From UMGS1663 sp046964515 (GTDB lineage: Bacteria > Bacillota > Clostridia > TANB77 > CAG-508), in contig JBKUYM010000001.1 in NCBI GenBank assembly GCA_046964515.1, positions 62,001 through 126,000 of the forward strand: a stretch of 64,000 bases of DNA, written 5' to 3'. A program made the position numbers and the translations under genes. The notes below the pieces were generated by a model, which was not told the origin of the DNA, did no database searches, and saw only the letters and a program-made list of their open reading frames with translations. Position 1 is the first letter of the stretch. Each line of letters opens with the position of its first letter. This document shows, in pieces, positions 56,715-64,000 of this stretch.

Positions 56715-57806
56715 TTAATATTGTTGTACCGATACTTCTTGATAACTTACCCCTCCATAATTATAACCAGAATACAAATAGTAGTTGCCATTTATATAGG
56801 AAGATACATCATGGGTTCCTGCATCTAACGTTTGAATAAGGTTATTATTATTATCCCTCACTTGCATTATTGAATTGATTACAACCTTTTTACATTTGAT
56901 TGGTACTTTTAAGTATGATTGAATACCATATCCATAATACTGAATTGTAAAACCATTTAAAGCTTGTGCCGCATTGTATACATCCTGATAACTATTATGA
57001 ACATCTTCTCCATTTCCTGTAATTTTCACTCCATTTACCCAGGCTGTAGTACCATTACTTAGATTATTGGCAGTTGCTGTACCTACTGTTTGACTTGCTA
57101 AACTATTGGCTATTACTTTTCCAGAACCATTATGATACCCTGCTGGTATGCTATAGCTTTGTCCACAATTTAAACTATTACTGATTGCTCCTCGATTGAC
57201 CATGGTTCCTGTTAGTAATTTTCCTCCACTATACACTTTATAGCCAGATAAGATTTTATCAGCTGTTGCATTTGTTTGAGAAAGTAAGGAATTTAAACTA
57301 TTTAACTGATTTTGTATTTCTTGTATCTTTACTTCTTTTTCACTCACTTGTTTTTTTAGTTCTGCTATCTCCATATCTTTATTGGTTATTTGTTGTTTTA
57401 AATTTTCTATTTCTTGTTCTAACTGTGTGATTTGTTCTGTTAAGTCCTGTATTTGTTTTTCTAATTCCTTGTTTTCTGTTTGTAAAGTAGCTACTTGCTT
57501 TTGCAATTCCTCCACTTGTTTTTGCAAAAGTGCGATAATCTCATCTTTTTTACTACTTTCTCCATCTTCAGTAAGTTCTCCTCCTATTTCTAATTCATAA
57601 TACAATTGATTTAATTGCATTGCTTCTGCCTCTCCTGCCAACATTATATTTTGCTTAGCTTGTTTGGTTCTGGTGATAATACCATTATCTCCAATTAAAG
57701 TATTGATGCTAATTCCTGCTAAGATAATTAATAGGATAATCATTACTACTAAAGCAACTAAGGTAATTCCTTTTTCTTTTCTCATTTGTTTTTTCGCTCC
57801 TTTCAT
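56715..57806 (-). CDS. Pseudopilin-like protein with long coiled coil
   Basis: 363 residues. Prepilin signal RKEKG/ITLVALVVMIILLIILAG, almost the same next ~70 residues as the 42046 protein (TRTKQAKQNIMLAGEAEAMQ), then a longer coiled coil (~75-175: IALLQKQVEELQKQVATLQT, LEKQIQDLTEQITQLEQEIE, NLKQQITNKDMEIAELKKQV). One repeat unit with SNSLNCGQSYSIPAGYHNGS and ANSLASQTVGTATANNLSNG follows, then a unique C-terminal tip (QALNGFTIQYYGYGIQSYLK). Compared with 42046 it has a longer stalk and a different head, suggesting modular evolution. RBS AAAGGAGCGAAAAAAC; start ATG 57806, or ATG 57785. Confidence 0.8.
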   Translation of the reverse strand: MKGAKKQMRKEKGITLVALVVMIILLIILAGISINTLIGDNGIITRTKQAKQNIMLAGEAEAMQLNQLYYELEIGGELTEDGESSKKDEIIALLQKQVEELQKQVATLQTENKELEKQIQDLTEQITQLEQEIENLKQQITNKDMEIAELKKQVSEKEVKIQEIQNQLNSLNSLLSQTNATADKILSGYKVYSGGKLLTGTMVNRGAISNSLNCGQSYSIPAGYHNGSGKVIANSLASQTVGTATANNLSNGTTAWVNGVKITGNGEDVHNSYQDVYNAAQALNGFTIQYYGYGIQSYLKVPIKCKKVVINSIMQVRDNNNNLIQTLDAGTHDVSSYINGNYYLYSGYNYGGVSYQEVSVQQY

Positions 57807-57903
57807 TTATAAGTACTTATATCTTATCTTAGATACTTTTTTACAGTACTTAAAATAGCTTCTTTTTCTATATTCTGGTTTTCATAAATTTTTGATGCAC
57901 AAA

Positions 57904-57929
57904 AAAACCAAGAAATATTTCTTGGTTTT
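57904..57929 (-). terminator. Terminator of the 57934 peptidase
   Basis: AAAACCAAGAAA / TTTCTTGGTTTT, 12-bp perfect stem with a 2-base loop and a TTTTGTGC tail leftward. Confidence 0.75.
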
Positions 57930-57933
57930 CTTT

Positions 57934-58878
57934 TTATTTATATACATATGTCTGTGGATTAATTTGTTTTCCATTTTTACGAATTTCAAAATGCAAATGA
58001 TTTCCCGTAGAATTTCCAGTAGAGCCTACTGCTGCTATTTTATCGCCTGCCTCTACTGTTTTTCCCTTACTAACATACAATTTACTACAATGACCATAAT
58101 AGGTTTGTATTCCATTACCATGCGAAATAATGACTAAGTTTCCATAACCACTCATCCAGCCTGCATAGGTAACGGTTCCTCCTGCTGCTGCTTTTATAGT
58201 AGTTCCATTTGGTGCTGCAATATCTAGTCCTTTATGCGTATGGTCTCTAATACTTTCATTAGCCCCAAATCTAGATGTAATATTACCACTAACTGGTTTT
58301 ACTGCAAAATAAATACCATCTAATGTACAAGATTTAATTCTTTCTTGTTCTTCTATCACATTTTCTACTTCTATTTGTGCTACATTGATAGCAGAAGCTA
58401 CTTCTACCGTTTCTTGTACGGTTGCTATATCTTGTGTGTAAATTTCATTAATACTAATATGGACTTCTTCTATTTTTTCTGCATATTCTTCTTTAATCTG
58501 CGTAGTTGCCTCTTGTGCTTCTTCTTTAGAATTTACATAGGTCATATTTTCTCCATTTAAGGCAATAGCATATACTTTGTATGTCGTGACAGCTTCTTGC
58601 TGTATCTTTGTATATATTTGATCTTCGTTGGTATCTTTTTGTCTACTAATCCATTGAAGATGATATTCTGGCATATTTTCTACATCTACATAAGCGACAC
58701 TTTCTTCTTCTGGATTTATAATCTCTTGTGTAATTAACTTTTCAAATTCTACTTTATTGGTTACATATCCTACTTCTTCACCAGAAATAGTTACTTTATA
58801 AGCTACTTTATATTTCATTACAATAATGGCAAGAACAATAATAAAAGCAATGATTATAATTTTTAACAGTCTTATCAT
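57934..58878 (-). CDS. Membrane-anchored M23 peptidase
   Basis: 314 residues. Membrane helix KIIIIAFIIVLAIIVMKYKV, then an extended region with coiled or G5-like beta segments (~30-190, e.g. YKVTISGEEVGYVTNKVEFE, similar to other clostridial stalks), and a C-terminal M23 domain with HKGLDIAAPNGTTIKAAAGG (Zn ligands), GYGNLVIISHGNGIQTYYGH and HLHFEIRKNGKQI. A full set of metal ligands indicates an active peptidoglycan endopeptidase. Layout is that of proteins acting at the cell wall or spore. RBS AAAAGATATGATAAG is weak. Alone in its unit. Confidence 0.88.
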   Translation of the reverse strand: MIRLLKIIIIAFIIVLAIIVMKYKVAYKVTISGEEVGYVTNKVEFEKLITQEIINPEEESVAYVDVENMPEYHLQWISRQKDTNEDQIYTKIQQEAVTTYKVYAIALNGENMTYVNSKEEAQEATTQIKEEYAEKIEEVHISINEIYTQDIATVQETVEVASAINVAQIEVENVIEEQERIKSCTLDGIYFAVKPVSGNITSRFGANESIRDHTHKGLDIAAPNGTTIKAAAGGTVTYAGWMSGYGNLVIISHGNGIQTYYGHCSKLYVSKGKTVEAGDKIAAVGSTGNSTGNHLHFEIRKNGKQINPQTYVYK

Positions 58879-59115
58879 ATCTTTTGTGCAATTTCTTATT
58901 TTCTTTCCTAGAATATAAATTCACGCTCCTTTTCGTTTTGCACGACAATATTTATTATACTATATATTATTAGCATTTGCAAACAAGATATTCTAGATTT
59001 CGCAAAAAATAGCAAAATTACACATAATTAGCCTGTTTATTTTCCATATAGTCCTATCTTTTCCTTATTTTTACTCTATTTTTCTTTGTTTCTTTCTTTT
59101 TTTCGGCACTTGACA

Positions 59116-59159
59116 AAAGAAAAAGTACACTAAAAAATGAATTCGTGTACTTTTTCTTT
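59116..59159 (-). terminator. Terminator of nagZ
   Basis: AAAGAAAAAGTACAC / GTGTACTTTTTCTTT, 15-bp perfect stem with a 14-base loop. Confidence 0.8.
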
Positions 59160-59160
59160 A

Positions 59161-60417
59161 TTAAGATTTGATTAGCCCTTCTGCATATTTATAAGCTATG
59201 ATTTTTTTGACAGATTCATTAATTCTCTGTTCTGTAATTCTTTTATCTTTTACTGCTGTGATAATAGCCTGTCTTTGCTCTTGAAAATCAGAGGTAAGTA
59301 GTATATCATTTCCTGCTTCTATAGCCAAAATAGCCACATCCGAAATACTGCCATATTCAGTCGCCGCATCCATGGCTAAATCATCTGTCATGATTAAACC
59401 TGTAAAATGAAGCTCATTCCTTAATATTTCATGTACTTTTTTAGACAAAGAAGCTGGTGTATTGGCATCCATAGATTTCACAATATTATGACAAACCAAA
59501 ACGGTTTGTGCACCACTATCAATTCCTGCTTGAAAAGGAAGAAAGTCTGAGCTTCTAAAAGTCTCTAATCCTCTATCATCATAGGTTACCGCTGTATGAC
59601 TATCTTTATTATTTCCATAGCCAGGAAAATGCTTTAAAGTACAAGCTATGTTTTGACTTTTCATTGCCTCTACAACAGTTTTTACATACTGTGCTGTTTG
59701 TGTTGCATTTTGACCAAAACTTCTTTGATAAATAAAATCTAAAGAACTAGTAGAAACATCTGATACGGGTGCTAGATTTAAATTAATTCCTAAACTTAAC
59801 AATACCTGTGATTTTTCTATAGCATCTTGTCTTATTTTTTCTAGCCCACCTTGTTTATATAAAGCTTGTGGAGATAAATATTGACTTGGAACCAAATTCT
59901 GATTTCTACTAACTCTTACAACCGTTCCTCCCTCTTCATCTACCCCTATAATCATTGGCAATTTACTGGCCGTTTGATATTCTTGTATTTGCTTGATAAC
60001 TTGATTTTTTGTTTTTCCTTCAAAATCTTTTGCAAAAAGAATATAACCACCTGGTTGATAATTTTTTATGGTAGCTATTTGATTTTCTGTAGGACATCTA
60101 GCAATAAACATCTGGCTAACCTTTTCTTCTAAAGTCATGGTTTGCATCATGTTTTGTGCCTTTGTATAATACTCCTCAAATAATTCATTAGTTTTTTGAG
60201 AGACATTCTGCCCTTCTTGTTCATTTTGATTTGCTATCTTCTCATCATCACTAACTATATTTACTATATTATTTTTCGTCTCATTTGGTGCTTCTTTTAA
60301 CTGCCTTATTTCTTGATTAGTTCCTACTAGATACATACAGCCAATTATAATCAGGATAGTTAGTATACCAATACTTACTTTTAACCCTAAATTAGCATAT
60401 GTCTTTTGTTTTTTCAT
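59161..60417 (-). CDS. nagZ: Beta-N-acetylhexosaminidase (GH3)
   Basis: 418 residues. One N-terminal membrane helix (VSIGILTILIIIGCMYLVGT), a ~55-residue linker, then a GH3 TIM barrel: LPMIIGVDEEGGTVVRVSRN, the active-site loop LKHFPGYGNNKDSHTAVTYD (His and Asp of the GH3 NagZ dyad) and the nucleophile in GLIMTDDLAMDAATEYG. It removes GlcNAc from muropeptides or glycoproteins outside the cell. Only the N-terminal barrel is present; the C-terminal domain of larger GH3 enzymes is missing, as usual for NagZ. RBS TAAGGAGTGTGAAAAC precedes ATG 60417. Confidence 0.9.
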   Translation of the reverse strand: MKKQKTYANLGLKVSIGILTILIIIGCMYLVGTNQEIRQLKEAPNETKNNIVNIVSDDEKIANQNEQEGQNVSQKTNELFEEYYTKAQNMMQTMTLEEKVSQMFIARCPTENQIATIKNYQPGGYILFAKDFEGKTKNQVIKQIQEYQTASKLPMIIGVDEEGGTVVRVSRNQNLVPSQYLSPQALYKQGGLEKIRQDAIEKSQVLLSLGINLNLAPVSDVSTSSLDFIYQRSFGQNATQTAQYVKTVVEAMKSQNIACTLKHFPGYGNNKDSHTAVTYDDRGLETFRSSDFLPFQAGIDSGAQTVLVCHNIVKSMDANTPASLSKKVHEILRNELHFTGLIMTDDLAMDAATEYGSISDVAILAIEAGNDILLTSDFQEQRQAIITAVKDKRITEQRINESVKKIIAYKYAEGLIKS

Positions 60418-60510
60418 GTTTTCACACTCCTTATTTTTTGATTTTACTATAAAAAAAGAAAAATAGCAAAGAAAAAGTATTTTTTAACTTTTTATTTGCT
60501 ATCATTTTTC

Positions 60511-61074
60511 TTATAAATGAAATGTCCTTTTTAATGCTTCTATCATTTCTTTTGAACATAATAATATGGTTAAGATTAAATTGGCTATAGAGATACCTAC
60601 GGCAATGATTCCCATTGTTTTATTTACGACTAAGTGACTAGAAATAAATAAAAGAGGTGTTAAACTAAATAAGGCGAGTAATAACTCATAAACGACATAT
60701 CGAATATATTTTTTATAGCTAGTAATTGTCAAAATGCCCATAATAACATTAGCAGCTATAATAACTATAGGAATAGCCAGTTGTAATGACCATTTCTTGA
60801 AACCTAACAAGTAATCCATATATACTAAAAAAATAGAAATTACCAGCACCTGTAGAAGTACATGTGAAGCTATATTTCTATGATGACATAGTGCATAAAT
60901 AACCACTATCCATATATAAAGCATTCCTGCAATAGCAATAGCTGCCCAATGTAAATCTGGTCGCGTTATCTTATTAATTAGGATTAATAAGATAGCCACT
61001 AACACAGATGCTATTAATAAATAGCTAAATACTTTCCTACCTTTTTTGGCATTAATTCTTTTCGGATATAACAT
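60511..61074 (-). CDS. Six-helix membrane protein (DUF6320-like)
   Basis: 187 residues, six membrane helices; short polar loops; ends in a basic ALKRTFHL. It overlaps the end of the condensation/acyltransferase gene by 23 bases, so the two are coupled. Recalled relatives with this neighbour are labelled DUF6320; the link is from memory and unverified. It may help present or flip the acylated product of the enzyme next to it. No catalytic motif is visible. Confidence 0.6.
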   Translation of the reverse strand: MLYPKRINAKKGRKVFSYLLIASVLVAILLILINKITRPDLHWAAIAIAGMLYIWIVVIYALCHHRNIASHVLLQVLVISIFLVYMDYLLGFKKWSLQLAIPIVIIAANVIMGILTITSYKKYIRYVVYELLLALFSLTPLLFISSHLVVNKTMGIIAVGISIANLILTILLCSKEMIEALKRTFHL

Positions 61075-62353
61075 CTAAAACACCATTACTTTCTATCCTT
61101 ACTGGAATATTTTGTTCTTTTAAAAATTGATAAAAATGACTTTCAATATGACTATCTTCTAATATGGTTGTAAACGTAAATACTAATTGGTCATTAAAAC
61201 TACAAGCCGAACATTTTATACTTTCTACTGGTTCTGGCGCAATTAAAAATAGAAAATTTTCTATATATTTTTGATATTTACCTATAATTCCTATTCTTCC
61301 TATATTTGAAAAAGTAATTGTGGTATATTTTCTAATTTCTAAATATCCAATTCTAACAAATAGTTTCTTTAAAAATAAAGGAATGGCTCTTATTGCAAGA
61401 TTATTTCCCAATTTTACATTGCCAGACATTGTTTTTAAAATTTCTTCTTCTGTTAATCGTTTTTGGAAATCCTGTTTTACAAATTGTAATACTTTATCAA
61501 AACTATCTAAATGTTCCCTCTCCATTTTGGCTTCTAAAGTAATATAGGAAAAAAAATTACTTAATGTAAGAGATGAGAAATATTTTTTTAAATTTACTGG
61601 TATACAGACTTTTATTGGTTTCTTACCATGGTTTGGTAAATAATTTTCTTGATAAATAGCATAAATTAAAATAGCCGTTAAATATTGGGTAACCGTACAC
61701 TCTTTTTCTTGGCATTTTGCTTTTAAAGCAGGTAAATCTATGATTTCATGAATAGCAGCAATGGAACCTAGAGGCATTTTATTCCCTTTTAGGAGATATG
61801 CTTTTTTACTAGAATTGTTATTCTTAGCATGTTTATCATAATTTTTTAAATAACTATCTTCTATCGTATACGCATATTTTCTCGTTGTTCTCAATTCTTC
61901 TACAAATTCTTTTGGGTGTTTAAGTTCTAAATACGTATATAAAATCTCTTTAAAAAAATTAGTAGCATTATTTCCATCTGTTAATGTATGATTCACATCC
62001 ATATTAATTTTCTTTTTAAAATAGGTAACTTTAAATAGGTAGTTATGATTTAACTCTGGATCTATATATTGGCAAGGGTAATCTACTTCTTGTTCTACCA
62101 TAGGTTCTTTTGTGTTTTCTTCAAAATAATACCAAAAAAAACCTTGTTTTAATTTAACTTGAAAACTTGAAAACTTTTCTAATGCTTGCTTAACTGCCTG
62201 TTCTAGTATAGCTGGCTTAATAGTTTCTTTTAAAACAGCGGAAATTCTAAAAACCGTACTATATCTTTTTCCCGTTGACACTGGAAAAATCTTAGCAGAG
62301 TTATCCAACCTTCTCCATGTAGGAATCTGTTTTTGTTTTTCTTGCATCCCCAT
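61052..62353 (-). CDS. Condensation/acyltransferase-like enzyme
   Basis: 433 residues from ATG 62353 (GAAAGG upstream, short spacing). The fold resembles the alcohol O-acetyltransferase/condensation superfamily: IPTWRRLDNSAKIFPVSTGK start, the HxxxDG-like catalytic motif in MDVNHTLTDGNNATNFFKEI (His, Asp) and DFGW-type late region replaced by KYTTITFSNIGRIGIIGKYQ. Such enzymes join an acyl donor to an alcohol or amine. With a hydrolase before it and a membrane protein after it, it may make or modify a lipid or cell-wall acyl ester. Product unknown. Confidence 0.75.
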   Translation of the reverse strand: MGMQEKQKQIPTWRRLDNSAKIFPVSTGKRYSTVFRISAVLKETIKPAILEQAVKQALEKFSSFQVKLKQGFFWYYFEENTKEPMVEQEVDYPCQYIDPELNHNYLFKVTYFKKKINMDVNHTLTDGNNATNFFKEILYTYLELKHPKEFVEELRTTRKYAYTIEDSYLKNYDKHAKNNNSSKKAYLLKGNKMPLGSIAAIHEIIDLPALKAKCQEKECTVTQYLTAILIYAIYQENYLPNHGKKPIKVCIPVNLKKYFSSLTLSNFFSYITLEAKMEREHLDSFDKVLQFVKQDFQKRLTEEEILKTMSGNVKLGNNLAIRAIPLFLKKLFVRIGYLEIRKYTTITFSNIGRIGIIGKYQKYIENFLFLIAPEPVESIKCSACSFNDQLVFTFTTILEDSHIESHFYQFLKEQNIPVRIESNGVLDVISEKN

Positions 62354-62376
62354 TATGCCTTTCTCTTCCTTTCTTT

Positions 62377-63282
62377 TTATCCATCTTTTTCTAAAATACA
62401 CTTTATAACATCTTGATAGGCCTCTTCCTCTTGTGTTGTTTTATTTTCGCCTCTCTCTAATAACCATATATGTCTTTGTCCTTCATATTCTTTTAAATGA
62501 ATAGATGTATTTACTTGTTTTGCTCTTTCTTCTAAAACATGGGTATCTGGATTTAAAATGTCATAAGTTCCTGTAAAAATAGTAATATTTTGTAAATGTT
62601 CTAGTGGTCCATTAATTGGATTTACCCAGTATTTACTCATCCCATCTTCTCCTGCATAGGCTATTCCTGCTAGAATCAATGCTTCTTTATTTAACTGTTT
62701 ATCTTTACTTTCTATAGGCAGAATCGCTGGGTTTTTCAAAGTTACATCTAACCAAGGAGAAATTAATATGGTTTTATGGGGTTGTTGTTTCCCCTCTTCT
62801 CCTAAAGTCTCACATAAAGCTAATGCTATGCCTCCACCTGCAGAATCTCCCATAACAATAATATTGTCAGTATCTATTTGTTCTAAAATCGTTTGGTATA
62901 ATGGATAAATCATTAAATAAACATCTTTATAATTATATTTTGGTGTTAATGGATAATCTGGTAGGATAATCGTAGCTCCTGTATCAGAAACTAAGTCTTC
63001 TAAAAATTGCCAATGTGTTTTTGACGTTTCTGCCATATAAGAACCTCCATGAAGATAAAAAATAACCGTACTGGTTTTCTCCTTTTCTTTGGGAGAAATG
63101 ATAAATACTTTTCTATTTTGGAATATTTTTTCTTCAATTTGGTATTTTTGTGCTAATTCCTTTGGTGGTCTTGATTCAATTTCTGCATTAAATAAATAGA
63201 TACAGACCACGGCAATCCCTATTAAAACTAAAATCAATAACATACCTATTGTTTTTAGGACTTTTTTTGTTTTTTGCTTCAC
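62377..63282 (-). CDS. Alpha/beta hydrolase, acetyl-esterase (HSL) type
   Basis: 301 residues. A signal anchor (IGMLLILVLIGIAVVCIYLF) tethers it; the rest is an extracytoplasmic hydrolase of the hormone-sensitive-lipase family: VIFYLHGGSYMAETSKTHW (HGG oxyanion), VMGDSAGGGIALALCETLGE (nucleophile Ser), TGTYDILNPDTHVLEERAKQ (Asp) and EGQRHIWLLERG (His). It probably removes acyl groups. It is the first gene of a three-gene operon with the acyltransferase and the DUF6320-like protein, so synthesis and turnover of the same ester are likely linked. Start ATG 63282. Confidence 0.9.
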   Translation of the reverse strand: MKQKTKKVLKTIGMLLILVLIGIAVVCIYLFNAEIESRPPKELAQKYQIEEKIFQNRKVFIISPKEKEKTSTVIFYLHGGSYMAETSKTHWQFLEDLVSDTGATIILPDYPLTPKYNYKDVYLMIYPLYQTILEQIDTDNIIVMGDSAGGGIALALCETLGEEGKQQPHKTILISPWLDVTLKNPAILPIESKDKQLNKEALILAGIAYAGEDGMSKYWVNPINGPLEHLQNITIFTGTYDILNPDTHVLEERAKQVNTSIHLKEYEGQRHIWLLERGENKTTQEEEAYQDVIKCILEKDG

Positions 63283-63362
63283 TTTTAGACCTTCTTTTTT
63301 TATTTTATCTGTATTTTACCATTTTTATACTTCTTTGACAAGTAAATGCTAAAAGTCAAAAC

Positions 63363-63396
63363 AAAGTAAAATAGCTACATGTAGCTATTTTACTTT
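63363..63396. terminator. 34-bp palindromic terminator
   Basis: Half-site AAAGTAAAATAGCTACA followed by its exact complement, between the ATPase gene and the esterase operon. Confidence 0.75.
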
Positions 63397-63422
63397 ATTG
63401 AGTCCTATTTATGAAAGTTTTA

Positions 63423-64000
63423 TTAAAATCCTTTTGGTTGTGTTTTGAAGGTTACTTCTTCTTCATAAATAACTTTTCCAAATTTCATCTCATTTATTTT
63501 CTTTTGTATTTCCATAATGATAATTGGCATGAAAGAAATTCCAATAGTAAGAAGCCATTGTTCTTGATTTAAAGGTATTAAATCAAAAATTTTCGCAATA
63601 GGTGCAATGATTACAACCCCAATTTGTAAAATAGTTCCTAATATAAAGGCCCCTACTAGATATTTATTCTCTAATAATCCTACTTTAAATATAGATTCTT
63701 CACTTTTTATATTAAAGCTGTGTACAAGTTCTAACATACCTAAACAAACAAAAGCCATCGTTCTTCCAACTTGTAGTCCATAACGACTATTTCCTATACT
63801 AAATGCAAATAAAGTTAGCATTCCAAGCATCGTTCCTTCTACAAAAATTTTGCTCCACAATCCATCTGCAAAAAGACTTTTTTTAGGCTCTCTTGGTTTC
63901 TTACGCATAATATCTTTATCGGCTGGTTCTAATCCTAAGGCAATGGCTGGTAAAGAATCGGTAACTAAATTAATCCATAATAATTGAATGGCAAGTAAAG
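63423..64000 (-). CDS. Cation-transporting P-type ATPase, C-terminal end (5' beyond window)
   Basis: The frame is open through the right edge; ~192 codons are visible. It reads LLAIQLLWINLVTDSLPAIA and LGLEPADKDIMRKKPREPKK, the M6-loop motif of P2A/P2B calcium-type ATPases (WxNLVTDxxPAxALGxEP), followed by four membrane helices ending in a polar tail. Members pump Ca2+ or similar ions out using ATP. The catalytic phosphorylation and nucleotide-binding parts lie beyond the window, so specificity cannot be told. An internal ATG at 63908 is not the true start. Confidence 0.9.
   Translation of the reverse strand, partial: LLAIQLLWINLVTDSLPAIALGLEPADKDIMRKKPREPKKSLFADGLWSKIFVEGTMLGMLTLFAFSIGNSRYGLQVGRTMAFVCLGMLELVHSFNIKSEESIFKVGLLENKYLVGAFILGTILQIGVVIIAPIAKIFDLIPLNQEQWLLTIGISFMPIIIMEIQKKINEMKFGKVIYEEEVTFKTQPKGF

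Overview
The window is AT-rich DNA from a low-GC Gram-positive anaerobe, most likely an uncultured spore-forming member of the Clostridia. The pointers are clustered Spo0A boxes (TGTCGAA), a free-standing Spo0A DNA-binding domain, a SpoVB-like flippase, a rubredoxin-first ('reverse') rubrerythrin beside a PerR-like regulator, and strong AGGAGG ribosome binding sites throughout. A 989-base run of N (15644-16632) marks a scaffolding gap, so this is probably a draft or metagenome assembly. Apparent frameshifts could therefore be sequence errors. No species can be named from the sequence.

Layout. 1-3202: TPR membrane protein (cut by the window edge), pyrophosphatase, a small HTH operon and a frameshifted birA. 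3369-14866: a tRNA-Leu(UAA) locus carrying two tandem integrated elements. Element 1 (about 3680-11358) has an integrase, an excisionase-like protein, a repressor, a serine resolvase, an HUH replication protein and a membrane protein with a transglutaminase-like motif. Element 2 (about 11359-14831) is decayed: its integrase and an HTH gene are broken, but it keeps a lipoprotein gene. The tRNA 3' end and terminator now lie beyond the second element. 14966-18573: two pseudopilin-like surface proteins with C-type-lectin/FGE-like C-termini. 18874-28776: a MerR/TipA regulator, a LytTR pair, hydrolases, a Spo0A-controlled small gene, HU, a flippase and the lone Spo0A_C protein. 29155-34398: an orphan TraG/VirD4-type coupling ATPase with nearby zinc-ribbon, replication-relaxation-like and S1-domain proteins, plus a nudix gene lacking its nudix box. 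34585-39443: DUF3795, rluB, rluD, a cas-less CRISPR array, lspA and a large membrane protein. 39522-41917: a metal-exporting P-type ATPase with its ArsR repressor and operator. 42046-57806: more pseudopilins among housekeeping genes (tsf, rpsB, rubrerythrin/perR, an ABC-2 transporter, pdp, lemA, rnhB, htrA). 57934-64000: an M23 peptidase, NagZ, a condensation/esterase operon and the end of a cation P-type ATPase.

The main themes are an integration hotspot in a tRNA gene, a dispersed family of secreted type IV pilin-like proteins with lectin-like or repeat-rich ends (possible diversity-generating targets, although no reverse transcriptase is present here), a Spo0A-controlled small gene, and an isolated CRISPR array placed between lspA and rluD. 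Several genes carry single-base frame disruptions. Two of these share an identical CGG-T context.
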